From positions 6,842,429-6,906,428 of the forward strand of contig CM034601.1 of the NCBI GenBank assembly GCA_020091685.1: a stretch of 64,000 nucleotides of DNA, in the 5' to 3' direction. Under the pieces are notes generated by a model. It saw only the letters and a program-made list of their open reading frames with translations, did no database searches and was not told the DNA's origin. The position numbers were made by a program, and so were the translations under genes. Position 1 is the stretch's first letter, and every line of letters starts with the position of its first letter. This DNA comes from Lutjanus erythropterus. Lineage: Eukaryota; Chordata; Actinopteri; Lutjaniformes; Lutjanidae. Shown here piece by piece: positions 13,656 through 25,998 of the stretch.

Positions 13656-13901
13656 CACTAAACTCCTGTCCAGTCCAAGTCTAGCATGAAAGATTTAAAA
13701 AAAAACAAAGATCCTCTGTCCCATCCTAAACCTGTCAATTCAAACATCCTGCACTGGTCAGGTCAGCCACCGGAGCAGACAGGAGAGAATTAAGATGGAG
13801 GAAAGGATGACTAGTGTTTTGTTTTTTTTAAAAAAAAGTTTATTTGTATTATAATAGCATATTTATGTATAAAAAAATGTGGGAATCCCGCAAAAATGTG
13901 T

Positions 13902-13915
13902 CCACCAGAGGGTGG
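13902..13915 (+). promoter_or_regulatory. CTCF-like motif
   Basis: CCACCAGAGGGTGG fits the CTCF core with one change. It is 260 bp from the motif at 13642. Confidence 0.35.
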
Positions 13916-14250
13916 AGCTCTAGGCGACTGCCTACATGGCCTGTGCACTAAAACCACTATAGATGGGCTGTTTTGACATCTTAATGCAGAATATACTTTG
14001 TGGGTCTGGTGAGTCTTGTTAAAGCAGCTCTTTGCCAAACCGTAAAGCCCAGAAGAACAATGCAGCTGATCCCTGCGTGTCTTAGTGGCAAGTCACAATC
14101 TGCAGGCGCTGTGGGTTGTTTTGACAGCAATGTTGGCTGGTTTCCCTTTTCCATCTTCTAAAATGTCATCTGGCAACGTGATCTCATGATGGCATGATGT
14201 GCAGGCAGCTTTTGTCCCTGTCATGAATGTAAGCGGTTAAAACAACGCCT

Positions 14251-14255
14251 ATACA

Positions 14256-14306
<51 letters not shown>

Positions 14307-14310
14307 ACAC
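14251..14310. repeat. CA microsatellite
   Basis: Near-pure CA dinucleotide run of about 25 units, ending AGACACACAC. A second, interrupted CA run lies at 14703-14741. Confidence 0.9.
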
Positions 14311-14845
14311 GATGATACCGGTCCAGCCACATAGAAAAAACAGATGTCATGGTGGTTCACGTGGCATCAAAAGGATCCTTACCTTGGATGCACTTTGGCT
14401 GAGGCAACTGTGAGAGCTTGCTGTCCCAGTTCTGTGTCCGCTGTTTCCTTTAAAGTTGGCGTTTTTTACACACGTGTTCCAGGAAAAAAACATGGCAAGA
14501 GGTTTCCAGCAAACAACTGATGAAGCAATCCAAGAAATTTCATCCCAAACATGTTGAGTGATGTTCTCTGGCTTTTGTTGAAACAAGTCATCCATTACTG
14601 TACTTCCTGAATACAAGTACAAGTCTGACAAAGCACAAGAGATCTTTCTGATATCAGCCGAAAACAGTTTCATATCTTATGAATGATATCTCATACAGTA
14701 TGAACACACACACATGCGCCCACACACACACACACACACACAAATTTCACAACAGGCTAATTACAGTAAACACAAAATACAACACAAAAACCTGAGACGG
14801 GGCGAGGATACTACTTTAAAAGGCAAAAACTATACCATGTGTGCC

Positions 14846-15010
14846 TTAAAGGGATAGTTCACCCAAAATTGAAAAGTCAGTCATTATTTACTCACCCGCA
14901 TGCCGATTGAGGGCTGGGTTCAGTTTTTTAGTCCACAAAACACTGCGAAACTCACAAACAATTTGAGTGAATGCTGACCAGTTTTCAAACGTTGCCTAAT
15001 CAAAGTTTCT
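14846..15010 (+). mobile_element. Teleost TTAAAGGGATAGTTCACCC-type element, 5' end
   Basis: Starts with TTAAAGGGATAGTTCACCCA and continues TTTACTCACCCGCATGCC, the familiar start of a widespread fish DNA element. The matching right end is not found, so it is truncated. The end position is approximate. Confidence 0.55.
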
Positions 15011-16319
15011 TAATGCTGTTCACTTGCACGCGTACACCCACGAAGAAAAAGCGCAGCAATAAATCATGCACACTCTGATCACAATATGCTAACGTTTTGC
15101 AAAAGTTATAGGTTACACGGTTTATTTTTGTGCAATATATGTATGTATATTTGCAACATAATGCAGCCTATGTAGTCATCCTCCTCTAATTATACTGAGC
15201 AAACAAAAATCTGAATGCAAATTTAAATCGCAGACCGCTGGCTGCACCATCTGACTTTAGCCAACAGCATCGACAAGCCTTGAAAAAAGTTCTAGGGGAA
15301 ACATTGATGTACATACACATACAAATAATTACTGGATATAAATACATAAATAACTTTTACTTTTTAGGTCCATCATTTTCCTTTAAGTTTCTTGGAAATA
15401 ATAATATAATTTGTTACTATTTACAGAGAAAATATGAATGTCTTTGAAAGTACAATAATACGTTTTGGAAACTTTATTCTCCGTATATGTTGACAAAGAC
15501 ACAAATTGCTGTTCACTGAGATAAAGACTCTCTAGGTTACATTCGAAAAACAACTTTCATAAGAACCAGTGGAGAGAACAAGAACAAAAAGAGTGGCATT
15601 TCTTCAAAGTTTTCACAGTTTGACAAAAAAACTTGACAAAGTTAAAATGAGTCCAGTCATGTCACAGTCCTGCAGTGAAGAAAAAAGAAAGGAGACCACA
15701 CATGAGTTGGAATTTAAAAGAGGATTAACTCAAATTCTGAAAGAAAATAAGCTTAAGGCGTAAAAATATACCAAACAAATCAAAAAGGGGTGGAGGAGAG
15801 AGAAGGAGACTGACTGACACAAGCTTATGTACAGTATAATATACAGCATTATGAAATGAAACCTCATCGACTCTGCCTGCAGGCTACAGCGGGGACGGAG
15901 AGTCTACACATTCATGCTCAGGTGAAACTGGCAAGACAAGAAGTTATCTTCATTTGAATTTTCTTCCTCTGACAATCTTGTCATCAACCATGCAACCTCA
16001 TGCATGTCACCTCATATCTGATAGAACTGAAGAATCACCAGTTTGACTGAAACTCCATCATTTGTTTGGTCCAGAAGTTAACAGACCTCTGCCCGGGTTA
16101 GAGGGATAGTTTGGATTATTTGATGTGGGGTTGTATGAGTTACTTATCGATATTAGCTACAGTGAATGGTGATCGGCACGCTCCCACTTTGCAGAGGCAG
16201 AAGCTAAGCAATGTGCTGCTGAAGACTTCACTGATTTAATGCCCACAGAACATGTTAATATGGAATATATCAAAAGAACACAAGACACAAAAAGTGTTAT
16301 GTTCTATTTTTATTCATTC

Positions 16320-16640
16320 TTTTTAATGAGCACTTGACTGTTGGTTGGTTGCATGAAAAAGTCAATTTTTCAGACAACAACAAAAAAAAAAAAAAATGCC
16401 AAACTTGTGGTGCTGTTTGTCCCGCAGATCTGCAACTGTGCACCGATGTTTTCATGCTTCTTCTTCTTCTTCTGCTGAATTCCAGCGGTTCTCTTCTTCT
16501 TCAAGTGACAATTTTTTGTCATATGATCGTCACAGCATCACTTATCACCTGGCATTGAAAACAGCAGTTGCCGGAAAAAGTTATCATTGTGCAAGCATTG
16601 CGTCTTAAATAACGAAAAAACTCGTCAATGGTGCGGAAAG
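16320..16640. mobile_element. Unassigned insertion inside MITE copy 3
   Basis: About 300 bp are present here but not at the matching place in MITE copies 1, 2 and 4. It includes a (CTT)n run near 16460-16472, CAGCATCACTTATCACCTGG and CATTGAAAACAGCAGTTGCC. The family is unknown to me, with DNA-transposon-like composition. Confidence 0.35.
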
Positions 16641-16689
16641 AGTTGAAGAAACAGTAATTTTATCTCACAGAACACAGGACTTGCTTGTC

Positions 16690-16860
16690 TAGCCCTGTTA
16701 AGAAAAAAAAATGGGGTTGGGGGGCTTTTATGCCTTTAATTTATAGGACAGTTGAAGATATGACACGATACAAAAGGGCCACAGGCAGGAATCAAACCCA
16801 CGGCTGCTGCTGAGGACTCACAGCCTCAGTACATCAGTACCGCCGCCTTGATATGTTGGT
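16690..16860 (-). mobile_element. tRNA-derived SINE
   Basis: Read on the minus strand there is a B-box-like GGGTTTGATTCCTG preceded by a degenerate tRNA-like head with ACTGAGGCTGTGAGTCCTCA. After that come CTGTGGCCCTTTTGTATCGT and CTGTCCTATAAATTAAAGGC, and the poly-T/A-rich end. This order is that of a widespread teleost tRNA-SINE. It has landed inside a TTAA MITE. The A box is decayed. Confidence 0.65.
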
Positions 16861-18723
16861 TTGTGCTACTGTGTGACTTCGATGTTTAAAAAGGTTGGCG
16901 AGCATTCACCAGAGTAATCAAACAATACCACAGACAAGTTACCTGATCGAGGCAGTAATAGATCAGAAACTCCCCTGATCTGCCAGGTAAAAGCACTGTT
17001 TTTCCTTATGGAGTCTTTGAAGAGAGTGATATTTGGCTTATATTATGGCAGTTGCTAAAATACGTGCATTGCTTAGCTTCAGTAGGATGTTATGTTAGTT
17101 ACATAAATAAACTTGAGGTCTTAAGTTAAAACGAGTCACTGCTGACTTTTGCTTTCATGCACAACATCAGCAGTCTTCTGGGTGAAAGTCCTGTGTTTGG
17201 ACTCTTTATAACATGTCACCTGACGCTCTGTGACATTCACATGTAAAATGAGACACCATTTTTGCATAAGTCAGACTAAATTGCCTGAAGTTACCTGCAA
17301 AAAAGCAAAGAAAGCCATTATGATATCCCCAGAGCGACACTGAACTCCTCAGAGAGGATTGGAGGCAGTGCTGCAGAATCAGTCAGACAAGTTTTAACAG
17401 GAGTTTTACTGCTGCGACTGTGGAATGAGCTGCGAGCTGAGCAGCCAGCTTCACCAGGCCCCCAGGTGAACATTCAGGGGATGCAGGCCAAAGAAAATGT
17501 ACCTGAGCATTAAATGGAAAAGCAACTGATTGTAGATAAACATGTGAGTCTTCTGGATCCCTGCAGGGAACAGCTGTTGCCTGCAGGTATCAGTGTCTGT
17601 TTACATCTGGCAACAGGTTGCAAATAGGCAAAACACTTTGTATTTAGTTTGGCACTGGAGGAGAAGTCGGGCAACCAACAAAATCATTAGCATTCATCAT
17701 CTGGGAACCATGAATGTACTTAATTTTGTGTGATGAGATCCATGATATTTCACTGGATGAGTGAAAACTTTCACCTGCTGGTGACACTCAAGTCTGTACT
17801 AGGGCTGGATTTAGATTGGCTGTCCAACTTGATGATTTGTTCTTTTTATTTCAGTTCACTGCACCACAATCAATTCCTATATGGGCCTACATGACTATGT
17901 TTTACCAGTAAGACTCAGGTTTTAACACCTTTCGTTGTCGTCTGTGATTTGAACGTGTGTCCGATGTCACTTCACGCCACGCATCGAGTGTTAATTTTGA
18001 CCTAATGAGAGTCGGTGATTGTCGGAAGAGCAGAAAGACGAACCAAGATGTTTTTAGTGAGTTTGATTTTGGTGTCTGTTGAGTTTGAATGAAGCTGACG
18101 AAGACGATGTTTTTCAAAGGGGGTCAAGTTAGTTTTGCGAGCGAGATAAATCAGCTGTTTGCATGCTGTTGCATCACTCTGCGCACAGTGACGCAGCTAA
18201 AAAACAAGAGCTGAGTGTGCCAGCTAATTTAAAATTATATTCATGATTGCCTGTTACTGTAATGCACACTCACTGACAAAAAAATGACTGCTTGACTGAA
18301 TCTCAGATGACTAAAGGGTCTCAAACTGATGACTCTAATTTCAGGAGGCAGTCAAATGTTGAATATGCACAAAAGTGGTAGACTGGCTGACTACAAATGC
18401 TCATTTCATAACATTTATTGTTGTATTTAATTATGTGAAACATAATTAAATATACAATCTACTGTTCGACCATTAAAATGAAGCTTTAAGTAACACTTAC
18501 AGTAACACCAAGTTTTGATGGCAGTACCATAACATCAAAAGTACATATGTATCTTATGCATCACATTATACCTGTTTTCCACACAATCACACCTGACAGA
18601 CAGTATACATCATCTTTGGAAACTCTGAGAAACATTTGGACCTTGAATTGAATTTGATGTATGGTTCTGTGGGATTGACAGGAAAAAGATGGACCACAAA
18701 AGCAAACAAAAAACATCTAGATC

Positions 18724-18737
18724 GTCCCCTGGTGGCT
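18724..18737 (-). promoter_or_regulatory. CTCF-like motif, opposite orientation
   Basis: The minus strand reads GCCACCAGGGGACG, close to the CTCF core with one change. It faces the plus-strand motifs at 9330-13902, a convergent arrangement. Confidence 0.35.
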
Positions 18738-19219
18738 GGCTGCGGTATAAGTCATAAACCTGCTCCCTGTGTGTTAGTGGATGGGACGTGAGCCAAACTA
18801 AATCATCAAAGTACACGTCAAATTCTGATGTTTGTTCAAGGGTTTTTAATTAGTTGTTTGATGCGGCTCCGACCCCGATCACTACCGCACAGACGTCACC
18901 GGTGCTCATATCTGGGATATTTTGGCTATTTTTGGAATGAAGTGGAGACGTGTCTTCCAACTTTATACGCAGTCCATGGATTGAACAATGCTATGCAGTG
19001 TAATATGTAACCAATTTATAATGATGAGGTTATTAAACAGCACTGGAATGCAGTGGCTATCATATTGTTGATGTTACTAATGCACACATTTATGAAAAAA
19101 AAAAATCTTAAATTCTTGCGCATGAAAAACTATGAAGGTCCCAGCAGAAAAGAATAAATGTGGTTATACAAGCTGTAGGCCTACTGTAGATTCTCATCAG
19201 TCACTCTTGCAGACACATG

Positions 19220-19540
19220 CAGAGCCCATTACGTGTTAAAATTAAGGGCGTTGTCCCAGATGATGAGGCAAATCTCTGAGGCTCCCAGCTGAAAGCATCT
19301 TGGCACAAACATAATAATTACTTTCCCTGCCAGCAGAATACAGTGGCGGACCCCACCCACTCTGCCTTTATACCTTTATAGTCCCACTTATTCGTCTTGC
19401 TTAACTGTTGACTCCTTCTGCCACCATCAAACCAGCAGGTTCTTTTGTGTCACGCAGCCCCATCAGAGCTGCCCGCTGGCGGGGTTACCTTTCACCTGAC
19501 ACATCACGCGAAGACAATCAGGTACCTCCAACCACAGAGG
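19220..19540. promoter_or_regulatory. Candidate non-coding regulatory block (intergenic)
   Basis: About 320 bp without simple repeats or MITE landmarks, and GC-richer than the flanks. It contains AGCTGCCCGCTGGCGGGGTT and TTTCACCTGACACATCACGC. Judged only by composition; conservation cannot be checked here. Confidence 0.25.
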
Positions 19541-22500
19541 AGTCGATGCAGGGGAATGATTAACTTTCTTCCCTCTGTTTTTGTCCAGAGCTGTCAATCA
19601 CGTCTTTTTAATATTTGACCCGATATAATCTCCTCACAGATAGGACGTTATCGTGCAAAAAAAAAAAAAAAATCACACAAGAAAATCAAATCTTTGGAAG
19701 ACCGGAGCAAATGCTTTTTAAAACCAAGTTTTATGATTCATATCACACAACTGACAACTGAACTCAGATACCAAAAACACAGCATGTTTTCTTTGGTCTG
19801 AACCATATTAATCAACTTCAGTTTTAATGCATTTTTAAAATTTGGTTTATTTTCATTCACGCCACCGAAATACAACCAACCAATGGCCTCCCAGCCTGAG
19901 CGGTGTACTGCAAAGCGAGGTTAACAAGTTAGTGATGTATGTCGAAGCTAAAGCAAAAGTTTTCCATGTAATGTAACCGATACCGAACTCATTATCTTGA
20001 GAGCAGGTTATGGTCAGAGTTTCAGATAAAATCAGCCGTAAAAAGCACAGTGCGTTAACTAATTATTTTCCTGATAATATTCTTTGATATATTAAACTTT
20101 AATATGAAAACCTGTTGAGCTGTACATTAGTGATGTCACCAGATGATGCTGTGAAATGTAATTACTGCAGCACAAACTGTATGCATTGCATTACCACAAG
20201 TAACCTCAGATTTTCTATGAAGAAAATAACGCCCTTTTTGTTTCAGGTCATATTAACACTTTAAATTTGACACAACTGATCATCCTCACGCGAACAGAAT
20301 GATGAAGCAACTAATGACACTGAACGATGCTTTTAAGCTCCATCCTGATGAACGCCGTACAGCTCAGAACAAAGATTAGAACATTTATTTTTCTCTCCTG
20401 TTAATATTCAGTCAGTAACATTCATGTAACTTTGATTTGCTCAAAAACTAAAGTGATGTCCTTCATTATGAGACATTGTCAGTATCATGTTTAAATAAAG
20501 GCAGCTATTAAGAGCACATTAAAGGGATACAAGCCCACGGACTTCCTTTTACCGTATTTGCAGCAGCAGTGTTGCTTTTTGCCACAGGAATTATTTTTAG
20601 ATTTTTCACACCCCTTTATATGTGAACAGCCTAAGTTAACAAAGAAAGTTGATAAACACTGTCTTGATACATGTTATCTCTGACTCGGGTTTTAGGTTTT
20701 GCCAACTCATGCAAATAAAGCTTGGCTGTATTGAGCTTCCTTTGGTGTGCAGCCCCACGGTATCTCCAATCTGCCTACAAATAATATGACTTGACACTTT
20801 CAAATTATGTCCATTGCATCTGCCAAAGTCCCGTTTTGCATACAGGTGATACACCAGTCCTTACCATTAACTTCTGTTGAGAGCAGACCCATAGTCAGGT
20901 GACCTTTGTCATCATGGTAACAAAAATATGTTAGGTTAGGTTTTACTACTACTATCTAAAAGATCATGGTTTGGGTTAAAATAAGTATTTTATGTTATGA
21001 AAGTCATGCAATCAAGTTAAGTTAGTTAGATTATGTAACTTAAAGTTTCCATGAAGTCAAATTCGACGTTGTAGTGATTTTATCACATATGTATAACAAG
21101 ATGTTTTGCAAGTACTCTCAGGTATTTCAGAGTTAGTCATTTTCTGGAAAATGATTTGCAATGTATGATTCAATTCAGTTTTAGCTGTAAAGCACCAAAT
21201 CATAACAGAGTTATCTCAGGGCATTCAAATGAACCAGACCGTACTCTTCATAGACCTAATTTTTCCTACCAAGAGCGAACACTGATGCAACCCGCGCTCG
21301 AGGGGATAAAACTCTTTTTTTTTCCAGAGAACCAGCTTCTGACACAGCGGAGACCGGAAGAATACATGACTTCACCAGCATGTTTCTGCTGGTCTGGGCT
21401 CGCTGTACAAAAGCACAACTTTATAACTTAATTCACTGATTTGGGTTAAACTGGTCCATTTTTTCTGGAGAAAATATTTTCTGGTTTGTCCTCTAAGGTC
21501 CTCCGGCTGCTGAGCTTCAACTCTGTCATTTAACTCCAGAACTTTCATGATGGACAGTTGGCTTAAGCTTACTTGTTGCTATAGTAGCTAACCATAACTG
21601 TTAGCTGCTGGTGCTCCAAGCACCCTGGGGCTAATCAAGCTAATGGCACTTAACAGTTAGCTTATACTTTAGCCTATTCCCCCTTGTCAAACTGGCTTCT
21701 GCTGGTCTCAGGTTGTTTTGGTCCTGGTCTGGTCATGTTCGGTGGGAGCTCTCACTCCAGGAAGAGTCAGCCAATAGGACCACTCTCTGTCCTAGCAAGA
21801 GGGGCGTAACACATAGCTCTACTGGCTACTGTAAACGCCAATCAATGTCTGCAACAGGTTCCTTCCTAGCGGCCTGTTTTACAGGAAACATGTAACTAAT
21901 AAGCACTCTGCTAGTGGTTTCATGGGAACTTTATATCTTTGTATCTTTATATGTTTGACCCAGTCATCCACCCTAACTCCTCCATATATGGATTTTCTCA
22001 CTCTTTACACTCACTATATTACCCAACATTACGTTAATGGGAAGGATTGATGTACCAAATAAAAACTGGACTTGGGCGTATGCACAGCGTGGAATTTCAA
22101 AGTCTAAAGTCGTGTTATTTGTATGCAGACTAAAAATAAAAGGGATGGATCTCCAAACAGAAGTCTCATGGACTAAGAACCAGCTTAATCACTGGTCAAA
22201 GAGCTGGGACATGGCTCCACGTTTGTGAAGAGAATGGAAAAAAAACACCTGACCTTTCTTAAGTCCCACCCCCTTTTTTGCTTTGTGCTCCAATAACACT
22301 TTAGTAAATTTGGCACTTTGGTCAGCTTTCTCCTTTTTTCTGTAAAAGCGACAAATATGGTCACATCTTAAGATAGCTAATGATAACAAAACTCTAGCTA
22401 ACTAGTTAGCGAATGTTAGCAAATTCTAGCTAAATAGATTGCCCATGATTGATGTAAATCAGCTAACTAGTTAGCTAGTGTTTTGCTGACAGTGCAGTCT

Positions 22501-22883
22501 GTGTTGTGAACGTACGTGGCTTTTACAGGATCCCTTCCTTTTCAACATAGACAAGACTAGCACATAGCATATTAAGTATAATAAACAGGAAAAAGAGAAA
22601 GTTGACTAATGTACCAAGCTGGCTCAACTGTCATTTATATGATATTTCTTCAGCACAGTCAGACCATAAGCATTTTTCAAATGAATTTCAGAATAAGTTC
22701 AGACAGAGACACTTGGTTCAAGGAATTGACCATTTATAGTAAATGGTTACAGTTAGTATTTTCTTTCACCATTTACTTTTCCACTTTGACTAAAAACTCA
22801 TTTTTTACACTGTATTTAAGGACGAGGTGAAAAAGAAGACAAAATAAACAGGAGAACAATCTGCTGTTATTTATGAATCCTTT

Positions 22884-22889
22884 TTTATT
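22884..22889 (-). terminator. klf5: Poly(A) signal AATAAA, likely klf5 3' end
   Basis: A canonical hexamer on the minus strand (GAAATAAAAAAGG context). A U/GU-rich element follows 30-45 nt downstream. It is the most distal good signal before the intergenic repeats resume. Confidence 0.55.
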
Positions 22890-24641
22890 TCATTGCAGCA
22901 TGTCTCACAAACAGAAAACAAAAAATACACCATTGTTGTTCTTATCAATTTGTACATAAACTGATAAATTCTCTTACACACATGAAGTATCAAAACAAAA
23001 TTAAACAGGCATTCACATACAACCGATCTAAAATCCCATTAGTTTAAAAAAAGAAAAAAAATATTAATATTATAATAGGAAATAAAACCAAACAAATATT
23101 TACAAAGTCTTCTGTTAAAGCTAAACTACAGGTATGTACACAGTGGGTGGTCAGTGCTCCCTCCTGGAGAGAGACAGGAGAACTTGTTTCCTTGGGAAGA
23201 AACTTTTAAAAAATAAAAACAATCGCAGTTATTGAAATAACAGGATGTGTTTCCTCTAAATGAACACACGTCGGACAGGTCAATCAATGCTTCATGCTCG
23301 TTTTAACTTCCATGGAGCACCAGTTGGGTGGAGCTACAGCCTGAGCACAGTACAAACAGGATCAGGTTGCAATGACAATAAAATCAACACTGTCCCTGTG
23401 GCTGTCTGAGTGTTACAGCATGCATTGCAATTAAATAAATGCCAAGTCAAAGTATCTACTTGTAAAGTTTGTGATTATAAAGAGGACAAAGACAGACAGT
23501 GTTATTGATACAAAGCACATAAATAAAAAAAGCCAGGCAGTGTCATCCAGCTGCAGAGAGGCAAAGTGCTGCTGCTGTCACATTCCTATCCTATAGGTGG
23601 CGTAGGTCGGCAGGTATAGAGCTGGTTTGCAGGCCATTTCCATGTTTCTTCATGTTTGGCTTTTTGATCGGAGCTACTAAAAAGTTCTAGATCTGACATT
23701 AAAAATGATTACATTTGGAGAAATCAGACGTGATGTTCTTTCTTTATTTCGCTTTTTTTCCTACATCAATGTAGGTATGTTGGATTCAGTAAAGCTTGCA
23801 CCAAAGTCTTCAGTCCCTGTGTTTTTTTAGTTTCCTTGTTGTTAAACAAGCTACACCACTGCAAAAAAAATCTGAGGACATCCTGAGCAGGCGGACGACA
23901 CTTGAAGGCGACAATTCAAATGACTGTTAACCTGCCGTTCAGCCCGTTAACAGGGTCGGATCTACATTCAGAAGCACTGTGCGTTAAAACAATCAGGAAT
24001 GATTACATAACAGCTCTATCCACCCATCTCTGTCTTTCACCAGTTGAACAAACGCATGAGAGAAGAAGAAAAAAAAAAAAAGGAGGGAAAAAAAACCCCA
24101 GCGCTGAATAGAAACTGCAAGCAAACCGCAAACTGTCGTCAGAGGAGCTCGGTTGCCGCGGCAACGAGTAATGTCATGGATACAAACATTGGCAAATCGC
24201 TCCGCTCTCGGAGCTCGACAGGTAGTACCTGTGCTGAAACAAGCATAACTGGGCGATCATTAACTTTTCCATGGAGAGTTCTCTGATTGTGTCTCTTGAT
24301 TGTTTGTTTACTCTTCTTCTTTTTTTTTTTTTAAGGCTTTTACAGGGAGATTACATCTCAAGGAAGTTTCAACATGGAATATTACTCATATTAACATTTG
24401 ATGTAAAAAAAAAGAAAAGTCAAGTATAAATCTCAATACATTCGTTGTATTCTCAGACACACATACACACACACACATATATACATATAGTATTTACAAA
24501 AGGCAGGACAGTGGGAAATATGCTTCCGCCTCTCCTTGAAAGTTCATACCTCAAAATATTAAAAGACAGTGACAGTGATGATGATGATGACGATGAAGCT
24601 GGCAGTAGAAGAATGTGTCTCCAGGATGTAATCAGAAGGAG

Positions 24642-24649
24642 TTCCAGTT
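24642..24649 (-). promoter_or_regulatory. miR-145 seed match (8-mer) in the klf5 3' UTR
   Basis: The minus strand reads AACTGGAA. This pairs with miR-145-5p positions 2-8 and has A opposite position 1. KLF5 is a known miR-145 target in mammalian smooth muscle. One 8-mer in 3 kb is expected by chance about 0.05 times for a pre-chosen miRNA. Function is inferred. Confidence 0.4.
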
Positions 24650-25619
24650 TGCAGGAGCCTGATGCCACAGTTCGTATGAAGTCATGCATGTCAAGAGCAT
24701 GTGAGTGTGAGTTTAGGTGAGTTGGACCAGTGCATGTTTTAAATCAACATCTGTTCGGTGATGAGGACGGACACCAAAATCATCTCTGAGTTCCTGGTAG
24801 ATCATTAGCTCCTGTTAATCTCTCAGCAAACACTGTGCTGGCTGATATGGGACGACTGGTATTATCTCAGAAAAGAGAACACGGGAACCTGGAGCGGCTC
24901 CACAGCTAACCAGCAAGATGTTTTGCATGTTATGGAGCTGACCATGATGGTTCTGTTCTCAACCTCCTGTTTCTATAAGAAGCGACAGAACAGCTAATTA
25001 ATACAGTTAGCCTAAAATGTCAGAGTGGGAAGCTCAAACGTCATACCGCTGTGATCCAGATTACAAGTCGTATAAATGTAGAGAATCTAACAAATCGTTA
25101 TAATTTCACCGCTTCCTGAACGGACAATTAACAGTGAAAATTTGGAGGCGCATCACGCCACACTGCAAGCTAGCTAATGTTAGCATTCAGCCACTTCCTA
25201 GCTAATGTTACCAGCATCATTACTGCCTCACAAAACACACACGGCTAACACAGAAATTTGTGTTCCAGTGAGCATAATGTCATATGCCGTTACTGGCTTA
25301 ATCAGAACATTTCTGAGGCAAAAAGACAGCAAGCTAACGCTGAATTACAAGCTAGATTTCATCCGGTGTGTTTGACTTCCAGGCTTTAATAAATATGTCC
25401 AAGATGTGTGAAGATATTTCAGAATTAATTTACACTTTTTCAGTCGTATTTTGCAATGCGACCAAATGATTCTCTTTGTTAGGAAGAGGCTGGATGTTAA
25501 CGTTAGCTATGGTAGCCAAATATGTTGTTATACTTTGCAATATCCCCTCCTTGATTGCATTCCTTGTTGGCCAGTGGAAGGTGTGACCCACCCTGGAGCA
25601 TGACTCTTTTCAGCTGCCA

Positions 25620-25626
25620 GAGATGA
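25620..25626 (-). promoter_or_regulatory. miR-143 seed match (7-mer) in the klf5 3' UTR
   Basis: The minus strand reads TCATCTC, complementary to miR-143-3p positions 2-8, with no A opposite position 1. It lies about 195 nt after the stop codon. miR-143 and miR-145 come from one cluster. Chance expectation for a 7-mer in this UTR is about 0.2, so this is weak alone. Confidence 0.25.
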
Positions 25627-25819
25627 GAACCGATTCTGTTCAAGGTTCAATTTTAGCGTGGAGCACCAGAATAAACGCAGGTGCACAGGGATGATTTTGG
25701 TCCTGTAACTGTTCATGATTCCTTTAGTTCTGTTTCTGGTATCAGGTGGCCGTCATGTGTGGATACTGCTGTATTTGTGTGTGATCATGCGTGTGTTTGT
25801 ATATACAGGTATGTCCGCG

Positions 25820-25998
25820 TTAGTTTTGGTGACGCTTCATGTGCAGGGCCAGGTGGTCGGAGCGGGAGAAGCAGCGGCTGCAGGCGACACACTTGAAGGG
25901 TTTGGCTCCGGTGTGTTTCCGGTAGTGTCTGGTGAGCTCGTCCGATCGGGCGAAGCGCCAGTCGCAGTTCTCCCATGTGCAGCGGTACGGCTTCTCAC
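25820..25998 (-). CDS. klf5: klf5 exon 4 (zinc fingers 2 and 3, stop)
   Basis: The acceptor is TCTCTCTCGCAG/GTGAGAAG. The exon encodes [20 protein letters not shown] and the rest of finger 2, then finger 3 ([20 protein letters not shown]) and the invariant KLF5 C-terminus HQN followed by TAA. The DNA-contacting RSDELTR and RSDHLAL helices are intact. Compared with human KLF5 the changes are conservative, for example CTWEGCDWRF to [10 protein letters not shown] and CNRSFSRSD to CSRCFSRSD. The extra Cys447 in finger 3 (CSRCF) is unusual but lies outside the zinc-ligand positions. Confidence 0.97.

Larger units (their letters stand above)
16098..17081. mobile_element. TTAA-type palindromic MITE, copy 3, with nested insertions
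   Basis: The left end GAGGGATAGTTTGGATTATT and inner blocks match copies 1, 2 and 4. The right end is lost after CATTGCTTAGCTTCAGTAGG. Two other elements sit inside: a stretch at about 16320-16640 not found in the other copies, and a tRNA-derived SINE at about 16690-16860. The nesting shows this copy is older than both. Confidence 0.6.
8391..22867. other. Intergenic region between the two convergent 3' ends
   Basis: No coding exon is recognisable here. Contents include the hAT-like MITEs at 8604 and 10861, a retroposon-like tail at 12915, CA repeats at 14251 and 14703, a TTAA element at 14846, MITE copy 3 with its nested SINE at 16098-17081 and four CTCF-like motifs. The stretch 19220-19540 is non-repetitive and GC-richer and could be regulatory. 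Between 19550 and 22860 I see only AT-rich sequence with short TTAGC/GCTAA-rich patches (for example 22375-22480). A similar GCTAAC-rich patch lies at 11697-11810. Confidence 0.6.
22868..25819 (-). other. klf5: klf5 3' UTR, about 2.95 kb
   Basis: There is no open frame of note on the minus strand. The region runs from the TAA at 25820 to a poly(A) signal at 22884-22889 followed by U/GU-rich sequence (TGTTTATTTTGTC on the minus strand near 22840-22855). An alternative AATAAA lies at 23743-23748 and would give a shorter UTR. The stretch is free of the large MITEs found on either side, which fits an exonic region. A short CA-rich tract at 24455-24480 and a run of GATGAT triplets near 24575-24595 lie inside. 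The exact 3' end needs transcript data. Confidence 0.6.

Noticed and set aside
14347-14673. Minus-strand open frame of 108 codons beside a CA repeat
   Set aside because: Not recognised as any domain; no splice or promoter context and flanked by repeats. Could be unrecognised transposon coding debris.
16780-16860. tRNA gene
   Set aside because: Only a decayed B box and tRNA-like head remain, followed by a SINE body. A SINE, not a functional tRNA.
17330-17480. LINE-like LLLRLWNEL reading near 17411-17440
   Set aside because: A short resemblance to the LWNxLP motif of LINE ORF2 ends, but the rest does not follow. Too weak to call.
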